This document shows positions 1 to 8,600 of a stretch of 38,137 nucleotides of DNA, piece by piece. The notes under the pieces are model-generated. The model was not told the origin of the DNA. It saw only the letters and a list, made by a program, of their open reading frames with translations, and ran no database searches. The first letter of the stretch is position 1; every line of letters begins with the position of its first letter. The position numbers and the translations under genes are program-made. The stretch comes from Tagaea sp. CACIAM 22H2. GTDB lineage: Bacteria; Pseudomonadota; Alphaproteobacteria; CACIAM-22H2. The DNA lies in NCBI GenBank assembly GCA_014444615.1, contig PVXE01000039.1, positions 1-38,137 of the forward strand, given 5' to 3'.

Positions 1-600
1 CGCCGAAGATCGAGCGCGATCGCGTTATCTTCGCGCCGCTGGCGTTCGCAACTGAGAGCGACGGCGTATCGGCGACGCCTTCGACGTCGACGGTCAAATT
101 CGAGGTCGTGCTGCTGGTCGAGGTTCCGTCGGTCGAGGTGGCCGTGACGGTCAGATCGATCCGGCCGCTGAAATCCGCGGGCGGCGTAATCGTCAATCCC
201 GGCAGATCGTCGGGTGTCAACAGCCAAGCGCCGTCGCCCAAATCGGTACCGGCCGACAACGTCGCGCCATCCGGCACCCCCGCGACGGTCACACCGAGGG
301 TTTCCGACGCGTCGGACAGCGACGCCGAAAGATCGAGCGCGATCGCGTGGTCTTCCGCACCGCTGGCGGTCGCGACGGAGAGCGACGGCGCATCGGCGAC
401 GGCTTCAATTTCGACCGTCAGATCGGAGGTGACGCTGCTGGTCGTCCCGCCTTCTTGCGATGTGGCGGTAACGGTGAGAGTCAGCGTGCCCGAAAAATCG
501 GGCGGCGGGATCAGATTCAGGCCCGGCAGATCGTCGGGTGTCAGCAGCCAAGCGCCGTCGCCCAAATCGGTACCGGCCGACAACGTCGCGCCATCCGGCA
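1..600 (-). repeat. 324-base tandem coding repeat in the adhesin
   Basis: A ~60-base block at 219-278 recurs almost identically at about 543-602, and the block at 54-75 recurs at 378-399; both pairs are 324 bases apart. This gives 108-aa extracellular domains. Near-identity over the conserved half of the unit, with more divergence elsewhere, suggests recent duplication or gene conversion. Such repeats are prone to copy-number change and mis-assembly. Confidence 0.8.
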
Positions 601-1537
601 CGCCTGCGATGGTGACGCCGAGGGTTTCGGACCCGTCGCGATCGGTGAGTTGGGCGGCGATATCGAGCGCCACCGCGTTGTCTTCAAGGCCCGCCGCCGG
701 CGCCACGTCGAGTTCGGGCAGGCTGGCGGTCGTATCGGGCGGCGGTTCGTTCGAAACCGGCGCCGGTGCCGGCGCTTCCGCACGATCGAGCTGGGCGAGG
801 CGATCGAGCAATTGCCCGCGCAATTCGTTCAGCGCCGGCTGCACGGCGGCTTCGACCGCCGGCGCCGCCGCCGAATTCAGAATATTGGCGAGTCCGGGCA
901 GCAGCGCGTTCAACGCCGCCGGTGCCGCGGCGCTTGCCGACGCGGCCGCGGCGGCCGGCGCGTTCGCGTCGGTGCCCGAGACATTGACCGGTGCTTCGGC
1001 GGCGGGCCCCGCATGATCGGCGGCAGGCGCCGCGTCAGCGGCTGGCACGCCGGCGGCGGCCTGTCCTTGCGCATTGCCCGCATCCGTGCGGGTTTCGCCG
1101 CGCGCATCGGCGCGCATTTCGATATTCGCCGCATCGGCCCGCGCTTGCGCGGTTTGCGCCAGCGCCATTGCGGGTCCGCGCGCTTCGCCGGAATTCGCGG
1201 GCGTATCGCGCGCGTCGTCGTCAGGCGCTTTGCTCGCGGCCCCGGCGACGCCCAGGAAATCGCCCGCGACCGGCGGGGCCGTATCGACCTGGCCGGGCGC
1301 TTGGCCCGCGAAAGTGCGGTCGTCGGCGACCAGCGAGCCGTATTGGACGGCCCCCAGCGTCTGGGCGGATTGGGCAAAGGAATTGTCGGGTGCCGCCGAA
1401 GGCGGGGCGCCCGGCGGCGGCGCGGCGTTGGCCTCGCCGGCGGCAGAATCCTTCGCAAGAACGGTCAGCTCGTCGGCTTGGACCTGTTCGACGCGTTCTT
1501 GGGATCTTGCCTGGGGGTCGGCGCGATCGGCGGGCAC
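1..1537 (-). CDS. Repeat-rich RTX/cadherin-like secreted adhesin, N-terminal part (partial)
   Basis: About 512 codons are visible; the C-terminus lies beyond the left edge. The best start is GTG at 1537, with a GGAG Shine-Dalgarno 9 bases upstream and an in-frame stop at about 1563. There is no N-terminal signal peptide, as expected for type I secretion substrates. The first ~260 residues are Ala/Pro/Asp-rich and low in complexity. After that come tandem Ig/cadherin-like units with the pattern EDxAIALDLSA..SETLGVTIAGVPDGATLSAG and W.LTPDDLPGL..TPP.DFSG..LTVTAT, common in giant RTX adhesins. The repeat pitch is 324 bases (108 aa). It diverges from a type I secretion operon that probably exports it. 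The last ~34 bases at the edge lose the repeat frame (see findings). Family assignment is firm at the repeat level; the ligand and the C-terminal domain are not visible. Confidence 0.8.
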   Translation of the reverse strand, partial: MPADRADPQARSQERVEQVQADELTVLAKDSAAGEANAAPPPGAPPSAAPDNSFAQSAQTLGAVQYGSLVADDRTFAGQAPGQVDTAPPVAGDFLGVAGAASKAPDDDARDTPANSGEARGPAMALAQTAQARADAANIEMRADARGETRTDAGNAQGQAAAGVPAADAAPAADHAGPAAEAPVNVSGTDANAPAAAAASASAAAPAALNALLPGLANILNSAAAPAVEAAVQPALNELRGQLLDRLAQLDRAEAPAPAPVSNEPPPDTTASLPELDVAPAAGLEDNAVALDIAAQLTDRDGSETLGVTIAGVPDGATLSAGTDLGDGAWLLTPDDLPGLNLIPPPDFSGTLTLTVTATSQEGGTTSSVTSDLTVEIEAVADAPSLSVATASGAEDHAIALDLSASLSDASETLGVTVAGVPDGATLSAGTDLGDGAWLLTPDDLPGLTITPPADFSGRIDLTVTATSTDGTSTSSTTSNLTVDVEGVADTPSLSVANASGAKITRSRSIFG

Positions 1538-1600
1538 GTACGGGTTCTCCGTCCTCGGTTCCGGACGCTACACCGGTCATCCGGATATCGCCCGCCGCTA

Positions 1601-1629
1601 AATATACGGAAATCCTATAAAATTGTCTA
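1601..1629 (-). promoter_or_regulatory. Candidate sigma70 promoter for the adhesin
   Basis: On the minus strand TAGACA (1629-1624) is followed after exactly 17 bases by TATATT (1606-1601). Each box matches the consensus at 5 of 6 positions. Transcription would start near 1594, leaving a ~57-base leader before the GTG start. The region is conspicuously AT-rich against its surroundings. Assigned by eye only. Confidence 0.45.
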
Positions 1630-1644
1630 TATCGGTTTTTCTTA

Positions 1645-1673
1645 TTGCAAGTCAGAACCTTACCCTTTATCAC
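1645..1673 (+). promoter_or_regulatory. Candidate sigma70 promoter for the secretion operon
   Basis: TTGCAA (1645-1650), 17 bases, then TATCAC (1668-1673), each about 4 of 6 to consensus. It would give a ~45-base leader before the TTG start at 1727. It lies beside the minus-strand promoter candidate, so one regulator bound between 1595 and 1675 could control both the adhesin and its exporter. Weak evidence. Confidence 0.3.
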
Positions 1674-1726
1674 CAAACCTGGATCGAGCCCCCCGAACGT
1701 CAAACTCGGTCCATGGGGAGAAAAAA

Positions 1727-3394
1727 TTGGCGTCCACGACGAAGCCCGTGCGCTCCACCGCGACCGATGCGGGGTTCACGATGGCTTTCCATCCGACGGT
1801 TATGGCCGCCTCGCTCGCGCTGAATCTGTTCGGCGCGGCGTTGCCGATTTTCACGCTGCAGATCTACGACCGTGTCATCCCCAACGCGGCGATCGATACG
1901 CTCACCCTATTATCGGCGCTGCTGCTCGCCGTTCTGTTCGGCGAAGCGCTGATGCGGGCCGCGCGCGGCCATCTCGCCGCCTGGACCGGCGCGCGCTACG
2001 AGCACGAAACCGGCGTGCGCGTCATCGAACGCCTGCTTGACGCCGATCAAGCCGCGTTGCGCGGCGAATCCCCCGGCCAGCAATTGGAACGCCTGGCCGC
2101 GATCGACCGCTTGCGCGAGTTCTACGCCAATCAAGGTGCGACGATCGCGATCGACCTGCCCTTCGCGCTGGTTTTCGGCGCGCTGATCTGGCTGATCGCG
2201 GGCGACTTGGCCTATGTCGCTTTCGGCGCCTTCGCATTGTTCGCGATCCTCGCCTTGATGATCGGCGGCGCTTTGCATCGCGCCCTCGCCCGGCGCGCGG
2301 ACTCCGACGACCGGCGCACCAGCTTCATGATCGAAATCCTGAGCGGCATCACCACCGTCAAAGCTTTGACGATGGAACGCCAAATGATGCGCCGCTACGA
2401 ACGCCTGATGGACGGCGCCGCGTCCGCCGCGCATCGCGTCGCCTATATATCGGCGGTTTCGCAAAGCCTGGGCGGGTTGTTCTCGAACCTGACGGTCGTG
2501 GCGCTGGCCGCCTATGGCTCGTTGATGGTGCTCGACGGCGAAATCACCGTCGGTCAGCTCGCCGCATCGACGCTGCTGGCGGGGCGCATGATGCAGCCGC
2601 TGCTGCGCGCGATGGGCATCTGGACCAATTTCCAATCGATCCGGGTCGCGCGCAAACGGCTCAAGGCGCTCGACGACTTGCCGCAGGAGCCGTCGCAAAG
2701 CCAGCAAGTCGCGATCGTCGGCGAAGGCGCCATCCGTTTCGACGGCGTCACCTTCGCCTATCCCGGCGCCAAAGCCCCGATCCTCCAAAACGCCGATCTC
2801 GCGATCACGCCGGGCGATTGCGTCGCCATCGTCGGCGCCAATGGCGGCGGCCGCTCGACCGTTCTGTCGCTGATTTCCGGCGCGCTGCGCCCGCAAGCCG
2901 GCCGCATTCTGTTCGACGAACGCGCTTTGGGCGCCAAAGATCCGCGCCCCGGCCCCAGCGAAATCGCCGTGCTGCCGCGCCAAGGCGTGGTGTTCCACGG
3001 CTCGCTGATCGACAATCTGACCGCGTTCCGGCGCGGCCCCGTGGTCGATCGCGCCCTCGATCTCGCCATGCGCTTGGGGCTCGACGCCTATGTCGCGGGC
3101 TTGCCCGACGGCTATGAGACCGAGATCCGCGGCGGCCAGACGGAAACCTTGCCCGGTGGCGTGCGCCAGCGTGTGGCGATCGTGCGCGCCCTCGCCGACG
3201 ATCCGCGTATCGTGCTGTTCGACGAAGCGAATAACGGCCTCGATCACGAATCCAACGAAAAGCTGCTGGCGCTGCTGCGCGAGATGAAGGGCCGGACGAC
3301 TCTCGTGCTGGTCAGCTACCAGCCGTCGGTTCTGCGCCTTGCCGACCGGACATTCGAATTGAAGGACGGCATTCTGGTGGAGCGGCGCGCGTGA
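1727..3394 (+). CDS. Type I secretion ABC transporter subunit with degenerate ATPase motifs
   Basis: A 555-aa inner-membrane ABC half-transporter (six-helix exporter domain, about residues 20-310, then an NBD from ~340 on). I chose TTG at 1727 because GGGGAG sits 6 bases upstream; ATG 1781 is an alternative and would remove the N-terminal 18 residues. The NBD is unusual: Walker A reads GANGGGRST (370-378), so the catalytic lysine is Arg376. The signature is LPGGV (475-479) rather than LSGGQ. Walker B FDE is kept (D499, E500). The H-loop is VSYQPS, with Tyr531 in place of histidine. It overlaps the next ABC gene by 4 bases (GTGA). The natural reading is the non-catalytic half of a heterodimeric type I exporter, with the next gene as partner. 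Role inferred; family is clear. Confidence 0.88.
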   Translation: MASTTKPVRSTATDAGFTMAFHPTVMAASLALNLFGAALPIFTLQIYDRVIPNAAIDTLTLLSALLLAVLFGEALMRAARGHLAAWTGARYEHETGVRVIERLLDADQAALRGESPGQQLERLAAIDRLREFYANQGATIAIDLPFALVFGALIWLIAGDLAYVAFGAFALFAILALMIGGALHRALARRADSDDRRTSFMIEILSGITTVKALTMERQMMRRYERLMDGAASAAHRVAYISAVSQSLGGLFSNLTVVALAAYGSLMVLDGEITVGQLAASTLLAGRMMQPLLRAMGIWTNFQSIRVARKRLKALDDLPQEPSQSQQVAIVGEGAIRFDGVTFAYPGAKAPILQNADLAITPGDCVAIVGANGGGRSTVLSLISGALRPQAGRILFDERALGAKDPRPGPSEIAVLPRQGVVFHGSLIDNLTAFRRGPVVDRALDLAMRLGLDAYVAGLPDGYETEIRGGQTETLPGGVRQRVAIVRALADDPRIVLFDEANNGLDHESNEKLLALLREMKGRTTLVLVSYQPSVLRLADRTFELKDGILVERRA

Positions 3395-5571
3395 CCGATC
3401 CGATCGCCGTTCCCGCCATCCGGCGCGCCGCCGACGATATTGGCGTTGTGCGCGCCGAGCCGCTGGTCGAAGCGCTGCGCGGCGGCCGCTTGGGCGATTT
3501 CGAGGCATTGTCGCCTTTCGCCGCGTGCTTGATGCCGCTGCTCGACGCGCTGGGCTGGCGCGGCGATCCGCGCCACATCGTCGAAGCGCTGCCGCATTTC
3601 GCCGCCAATCTCGATCTCGAAGCCTTGCGCAATGTGCTGGCGGAACTGTCCTACGTCACCAAGCCGACGCGCGCGAAGCTGCACAGGGTCGATCCGCGCT
3701 TGCTGCCCTGCCTGCATGTCGGCGACGACGGCGTGCCGCGCGTGATTTTGAGTGCCGACGCCGCCGGCGTGCGGGTATTCGACGGCGCCACGCATGTCGA
3801 ATCCGTACGCAAACGCGGGCCGTCGGGCACGGCCTATCTGATCGAAAGCGTCGAAACGGCCAAAGAAGCCGAAGCCCAAGGGCGCGGTTTCGGCGCCGAT
3901 CTTTTGCAGCGCTTCCGGCCGATCGTCTGGCAATTGCTGTTGATCACTTTGGCGACAGACGCGCTCGCTTTGCTGTTCCCGTTCTTCTCGATGACCGTCT
4001 ACGACAAGGTCATCGGCTCGGACTCGCGCACGCTGCTTTTCTATCTGCTCGCCGGTGTCGCGGGCGCCTTCGCGTTCGACTTCGCGCTGCGCGGGGTACG
4101 CGCGAAGCTCCTCGCTTACGTGGGCGCACGCGTCGAACGCCTTGTCGCGGTCGCCGTGTTGCGCCAATTGCTGCGATTGCCCGCGGGCTTCGTCGAAGCG
4201 GCACCCATCGGCCAGCAGCTTTCGCGCCTGAAGGAATTCGATCAGATCCGCGAATTCTTCACGGGGCCCATGGCCGGGATCGCGCTCGACCTGCCGTTCC
4301 TGATTTTGTTCCTGATCGTCATCGCGTGGCTGGGCGGACCGCTGGTCGCGATCCCCGTGGTTCTCGGCGCGGCGATCGCGTTGCTCGGCTGGGCGACCGC
4401 CGCCAAACAAGCGGCGGCAAACAAGGGTCTCGCCCGCGCGCGCGCCGCGCGCCACGGGTTGATGGTCGAGATCGTCTCGAACTTGCGTGCGATCAAGCAA
4501 CTGGGTGCGCGCAATACGTGGCTCGACCGGTTCCGCGCCGCCTCGGCCGAAGCGGCCCAAGCCGGGTATCGCGGCCAGTTGATCTCGCAAGGCCTGCAAA
4601 ACGCCGCGCAAGGTTTGATGATGCTCGCCGGTGCGGCCACGCTCGCCTGGGGGGCGGCGTTGATCATCGACGGCACGATGACCGTCGGCGCGCTGATCGC
4701 GGTGATGGCGCTCACCTGGCGCGTGCTCGCACCCTTGCAAATGGGCCTCGTCACGCTGCAACGGCTCGACGCGATGCGCCAATCGCTGCGCCAGATCGAC
4801 GCCTTGCTGCGCCTCAAACCCGAATTGCAGGAACGCGCGACCGCATCGGTCGTGCAGCGCGTATTTCGCGGCGCCTTGCGTCTGACGCGCGTATCTTTGC
4901 GTTATCGCCCCGACGCCGATCCCGCTTTGCTGGGCGTCGATCTCGACGTGAAGCCGGGCGAGATGATCGGTTTCGCGGGCAATTCGGGTGCCGGCAAATC
5001 GACGGTGCTGAAGGTGATCGCCGGGCTTTATCAGCCGCAAGCGGGCAATGTCGCGCTCGACGGGCTCGATATCCGCCAGATGTCGCCGTCCGAGTTGCGC
5101 AATGCCGTGACCTATGCGCCGCAGGTGCGGCACCTGTTCTACGGCACGATCCTTCAGAACCTACGTCTCGCCGCACCCACCGCGACCGAAGCCGCGATCC
5201 GCGATGCGCTCGCCGAAGCAGGCGCGCTGGAGGAAACGCTGGCGCTGCCCAAGGGCCTCGAGACCATGCTCGGCGATTCCGAAACTGCCGGGCTGCCAGC
5301 GGGCCTCTTGCAGCGCATCGCGCTCGCGCGCGTCTATCTGCGGCCCTCGGCGGTGCTGATGCTCGACGAGCCGGGCCAATGGCTGGACCAAGCTGGCGAC
5401 CGCGCGCTGATCGAAGCGCTGAAGCGCCGCAAGGGCAAACAAACCATTCTTCTCGTTTCGCATCGCCCCAGCCACCTCGCCTTGTGCGACCGGGTGGCTG
5501 TGTTCGATCAAGGCCGCATCGTGCGGATGCGCAAGGGCAGCGAACCCGATCAAGCCGGAGCCGTCAGATGA
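3391..5571 (+). CDS. Type I secretion ABC transporter with N-terminal C39-like domain
   Basis: 726 aa, GTG start overlapping the upstream stop (GTGA). The N-terminal ~150 residues resemble the proteolytically inactive C39-peptidase-like domain of LapB/HlyB-type exporters; no convincing catalytic Cys/His is seen. A six-helix exporter domain (about 170-450) and an NBD follow. Walker A is intact (GNSGAGKS, 530-537, Lys536), as are Walker B LDE (D659, E660) and the H-loop His691 (SHRPS). The signature is LPAGL instead of LSGGQ. Together with the upstream gene this gives one subunit with catalytic Walker A and H-loop residues and one without. The likely substrate is the divergent repeat adhesin. 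The outer-membrane TolC component is not in this window. Confidence 0.9.
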   Translation: MTDPIAVPAIRRAADDIGVVRAEPLVEALRGGRLGDFEALSPFAACLMPLLDALGWRGDPRHIVEALPHFAANLDLEALRNVLAELSYVTKPTRAKLHRVDPRLLPCLHVGDDGVPRVILSADAAGVRVFDGATHVESVRKRGPSGTAYLIESVETAKEAEAQGRGFGADLLQRFRPIVWQLLLITLATDALALLFPFFSMTVYDKVIGSDSRTLLFYLLAGVAGAFAFDFALRGVRAKLLAYVGARVERLVAVAVLRQLLRLPAGFVEAAPIGQQLSRLKEFDQIREFFTGPMAGIALDLPFLILFLIVIAWLGGPLVAIPVVLGAAIALLGWATAAKQAAANKGLARARAARHGLMVEIVSNLRAIKQLGARNTWLDRFRAASAEAAQAGYRGQLISQGLQNAAQGLMMLAGAATLAWGAALIIDGTMTVGALIAVMALTWRVLAPLQMGLVTLQRLDAMRQSLRQIDALLRLKPELQERATASVVQRVFRGALRLTRVSLRYRPDADPALLGVDLDVKPGEMIGFAGNSGAGKSTVLKVIAGLYQPQAGNVALDGLDIRQMSPSELRNAVTYAPQVRHLFYGTILQNLRLAAPTATEAAIRDALAEAGALEETLALPKGLETMLGDSETAGLPAGLLQRIALARVYLRPSAVLMLDEPGQWLDQAGDRALIEALKRRKGKQTILLVSHRPSHLALCDRVAVFDQGRIVRMRKGSEPDQAGAVR

Positions 5572-6905
5572 GCAACCTTCCCGTTCCGTCGGCCACGCGC
5601 GCGGATCCCGCGCGCATCCGCCAATTGAGCCTCGCAATCCAATTGGAGGAAGGCGGCCAGTCGAAGCTGATGCGCCTTGCCGTATGGCTCGTCCTCGGCC
5701 TGCTCGCCGGCGGCGTGGCTTGGGCCTCGGTCACCGAAGTGGCGCAAGTCGCGCGCGCGCCCGGCGAAGTCGTGCCCGCGGGCAACGTGATCGCCGTCCA
5801 GCATCTGGAAGGCGGCATCGTGCGCCGCGTGGACGTGCGCGAAGGCGATCTGGTCGACGAAGGCCAGACGCTGATCGAGATCGACCGCACGGCGGCGCTG
5901 GCCGAGCTCGACCAGATGAAGGCGCGCGAAGCCTCGCTGCGCTTGCAGGCCGAACGTTTGCGCGCCTTCGCCGAAGGGCGCGGCGCCAATCTCGTTTCCG
6001 CGGGCGAAGCGGAAATGTCGCGCGACCAAGCGGCGATCCTGCGCACGCAGGAACAATCGCGCGCCAGCCAGCGCGCGGTGCTGGAACGCCAATTGGGCGC
6101 GCGCCGCCAGGATCTTTCGGCCCTGGAAAGCCAGCGTGAGACGCTGCAACGGCAATTGCGCTTCATCAGCGAAGCGGCCGATATGCGCCAGAAGCTCTAC
6201 GATCAAGGTCTCAATTCACGGCTGTCGTTGCTCGACGTGCAGCGCGAGCAGTCGCGCGTGCAGGGCGATATCTCGAATGCGCAGGTCGGCATCGCCCGCG
6301 CGCGCGAAGCGATCGCCGAAGCCGAGCAGCGCTTGATCGAACTCGACACGCGCCTCGCCACGGAATCGATGCGCGAGTTCGGCTCGGTCACGACCGAGCT
6401 TCGCCAGATCGAAGAATCGCGCGTGCGCCTGGAAGATCGCGTGGCGCGCACGGAAGTGAAAGCGCCGGTGCGCGGACTGGTCAAGGAACTGCGCGTGCGT
6501 TCCGAAGGGGCGGTCGCCACACCGGGCCAGACGCTGCTGGAACTGGTACCCGTCGGGCGCGAGCTGGAGATCGAGGCCCGCGTGCAGCCTTCCGATATCG
6601 GCCAGATCCGCGTGGGCCAAAGCGTGGCGGTCAAGGTCTCGACCTTCGACTTCGCGCGCTTCGGCAACGTGCCCGGCACGGTGCGGCATATCTCTGCGTC
6701 GACCTTCACCGATCCGCAAGGCCGCCCGTTCTATCGCGCGATCGTGACGCTGGAACGCGATTATGCGGGCGACGATCCGCAGCGCAATCGCCTCGTCCCC
6801 GGCATGACGGTGCTGGCCGATATCCGCACCGACGAGCGCACCGTGCTGCGCTATCTGCTGAACCCGATCTACCGCTCGCTCGACGCGGCGTTCAGCGAGA
6901 AGTAA
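5568..6905 (+). CDS. HlyD-family type I secretion periplasmic adaptor
   Basis: 445 aa, ATG overlapping the upstream stop (ATGA), so translationally coupled. A short cytoplasmic tail is followed by one membrane anchor (about residues 35-55). Next come a lipoyl/biotinyl-like half motif (QHLEGGIVRRVDVREGD), a long coiled coil (roughly 95-300), and a second lipoyl half with the HlyD barrel (VKAPVRGLVKEL.. to the C-terminus). This is the membrane fusion protein that joins the ABC pair to a TolC-like channel. Third and last gene of the operon. Its 3' end overlaps the convergent HutD-like gene by 14 bases. Confidence 0.93.
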   Translation: MSNLPVPSATRADPARIRQLSLAIQLEEGGQSKLMRLAVWLVLGLLAGGVAWASVTEVAQVARAPGEVVPAGNVIAVQHLEGGIVRRVDVREGDLVDEGQTLIEIDRTAALAELDQMKAREASLRLQAERLRAFAEGRGANLVSAGEAEMSRDQAAILRTQEQSRASQRAVLERQLGARRQDLSALESQRETLQRQLRFISEAADMRQKLYDQGLNSRLSLLDVQREQSRVQGDISNAQVGIARAREAIAEAEQRLIELDTRLATESMREFGSVTTELRQIEESRVRLEDRVARTEVKAPVRGLVKELRVRSEGAVATPGQTLLELVPVGRELEIEARVQPSDIGQIRVGQSVAVKVSTFDFARFGNVPGTVRHISASTFTDPQGRPFYRAIVTLERDYAGDDPQRNRLVPGMTVLADIRTDERTVLRYLLNPIYRSLDAAFSEK

Positions 6906-7470
6906 GGCTCGCCGCGAAGATCGGGCCGCCCGTCGTCGACAACCGGGCGGTACCATCGACCTTCAAGGCGTGCCCGGCGGGCAGTTCGAAGATCATGCCG
7001 TCGATCGTGACTTGCGCGGGATTGCCCGACGCGTAGAGCACATGCTCGCCGGGCTTCAGCGTCACGTCACCCAGCGGCACGAACAGATCGGCGTCGAACG
7101 CGTCGGCACGATAGATCAGGTTCAACACCTCGACCGGGCCGTCGGCGATCTTGGCGGTGAGCTTGGTTGCCCCGTCGTAACGCACGACATCGAAGGCGCG
7201 CGATAGGTCGCGATGCACGGCGCCGTCGTCGGTGTGCAGCGTCAAACCCTTGCCGCGCGTGACGACCTGCAAGCGCCCGAAACCCGACAGGTCGGAAAAG
7301 CGCGACTCCTCGACGATCGCGGTTTGGCCGAGGCGCCAGAGCGTCGCCGGCCAGTCGCGCTCAGCGGTGCCTTCGCGATAGCGCGAGGCGATGTCGATCA
7401 CCGCGACCTTGCCGTTGTTCCAGGTATAGCGCCCGAAACCTTCGGGCGGCAAAGGCGTTACGCGTGCCAT
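6892..7470 (-). CDS. HutD/Ves-family bicupin protein
   Basis: 192 aa from ATG 7470; no good ribosome binding site, but the start fits the family length. The N-terminal YTWNNGKVAVIDIAS matches the HutD/Ves opening (pWkNGgG..T.ei), followed by a double cupin fold. HutD is linked genetically to histidine utilisation but its biochemistry is poorly known. No hut genes are present here. It lies 13 bases downstream of the solute-binding protein gene on the same strand, so the two are probably co-transcribed. Confidence 0.75.
   Translation of the reverse strand: MARVTPLPPEGFGRYTWNNGKVAVIDIASRYREGTAERDWPATLWRLGQTAIVEESRFSDLSGFGRLQVVTRGKGLTLHTDDGAVHRDLSRAFDVVRYDGATKLTAKIADGPVEVLNLIYRADAFDADLFVPLGDVTLKPGEHVLYASGNPAQVTIDGMIFELPAGHALKVDGTARLSTTGGPIFAASLTSR
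6926..6950. terminator. Possible hairpin past the secretion operon
   Basis: CCGCCCG (6926-6932) and CGGGCGG (6944-6950) form a perfect 7-base-pair stem with an 11-base loop, 21 bases past the hlyD-type stop codon. It sits inside the 3' end of the HutD-like gene and has no U-tract, so termination is only a possibility. Confidence 0.25.
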
Positions 7471-7483
7471 TGGAAGGGGGCCA

Positions 7484-8515
7484 TCAGGGGGCGTTGCCTC
7501 GGATTTCGGTTTCGAAACGGCGCAGCAATTGGGCTCGTGTTTGCGGATCGCCGAAGCGCGCATGATCGTATTCGACGGTCTTGATCGTCGCGGGATCGGG
7601 CAGGCCCTCGGGCAACGGCGCGTTGGCGTTCGACGGAATCGAGAACGATAGGCGCGCCTTCACGCCCAAGGCCTGCGCCGGGGCCGACAACGCCCAATCG
7701 TGGAAGCGTTTGGCGCCTTCCGGGTTGCGGGCCCCCTTCACGATCGACATGGAGCCGATCTCGAAGCTGGTACCCTCGCACGGTGCGAACGGCACCATGT
7801 CGCGGGCTCCTTGCGCCATCTGGAACAGCGCGTTGTCGAAGAACGTGATGCCGACCGGCGATTCGCCCGTCGCGACCGAGCGCGCGGGGATGGAGCCCGA
7901 GCGCGCATAGGAATTCACGTTGGCGTGAACCCGTTTCAAATAGGCGAACGCGCCGTCTTCGCCCATCAGCGTTACGACCGTGGCGAGATAGGCATAGCCC
8001 GTACCCGACGCGGTCGGGTCGTTCGACTGGATCAGGCCTTTGAAGCGCGGATCGGCGAGATCGGCCCAGCAGCGCGGCTGGGCGATGTTCTTGGCGCGCA
8101 AGGCGGGCGCGTTATAGGCGACGGCGAGGGCACCCGCGATCACGCCATAGGCGCGATAGCCCGTCGCCTCGGCCTGTTCGCGCGCCCAGGGGCGCAATTC
8201 GGCCAGACGCGGCGAGCGATAGGCTTCCGTCAACCCATCGGCGGCGGCCTGGACATGCGGATCGCCCGTCCCGCCCCACCAAACGTCGACGCGCGGGCGC
8301 GCGGCCTCGGCCTTGATTTGGGCAAAGGCCTCGCCGGTCGATTTGCGCAGCATGGCGACGCGAATCCCCGTCTCGCGCTCGAACTCGGTCGCCATCAGGC
8401 GGCACCATTCCTCCAGGAACGAGCAGACGAGCGCGATCTCCCCGGCGGGCGCTTGGGCGCGGGCGGGCGAAATCAGGGCGGCAGAAACGGCAAGGGCGGC
8501 AATGAGGGGGCGCAT
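7484..8515 (-). CDS. Fe(3+)/AfuA-type ABC transporter substrate-binding protein
   Basis: 343 aa. I chose ATG 8515 because a typical Sec signal peptide follows (cleavage about residue 21, after ARA). The mature part is a family 1/AfuA-like periplasmic binding protein: ALVCSFLEEWC near the start, DVWWGGTGDP, SNDPTASGTGYAYL and GITFFDNALF. Related proteins bind ferric iron, phosphonates or polyamine-like ligands; the ligand cannot be told from sequence. No permease or ATPase gene is adjacent, so it either serves a transporter elsewhere or is a sensor. It diverges from the cupin gene across an 85-base gap. Confidence 0.82.
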   Translation of the reverse strand: MRPLIAALAVSAALISPARAQAPAGEIALVCSFLEEWCRLMATEFERETGIRVAMLRKSTGEAFAQIKAEAARPRVDVWWGGTGDPHVQAAADGLTEAYRSPRLAELRPWAREQAEATGYRAYGVIAGALAVAYNAPALRAKNIAQPRCWADLADPRFKGLIQSNDPTASGTGYAYLATVVTLMGEDGAFAYLKRVHANVNSYARSGSIPARSVATGESPVGITFFDNALFQMAQGARDMVPFAPCEGTSFEIGSMSIVKGARNPEGAKRFHDWALSAPAQALGVKARLSFSIPSNANAPLPEGLPDPATIKTVEYDHARFGDPQTRAQLLRRFETEIRGNAP

Positions 8516-8600
8516 TTCCAACTCTGGCACTGGGAGCCTGAAGCGAGCATGATGCCGCCCGCCAAAGGCTCGGAACAGCCCCAAGAGTGGAATATCGCCC

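Noticed and set aside
1..600. Regularly spaced repeats as a possible CRISPR array
   Set aside because: The repeat unit is 324 bases long and coding; there are no short direct repeats with unique spacers.
108..1016. 302-aa plus-strand open frame with apparent repeats
   Set aside because: Its periodicity is only the antisense image of the adhesin repeats; the minus frame gives recognisable cadherin-like units.
347..1726. Long upstream extension of the first ABC gene (1015-aa open frame)
   Set aside because: It is the high-GC antisense shadow of the adhesin; the GGGGAG-TTG start at 1727 gives the normal length for the family.
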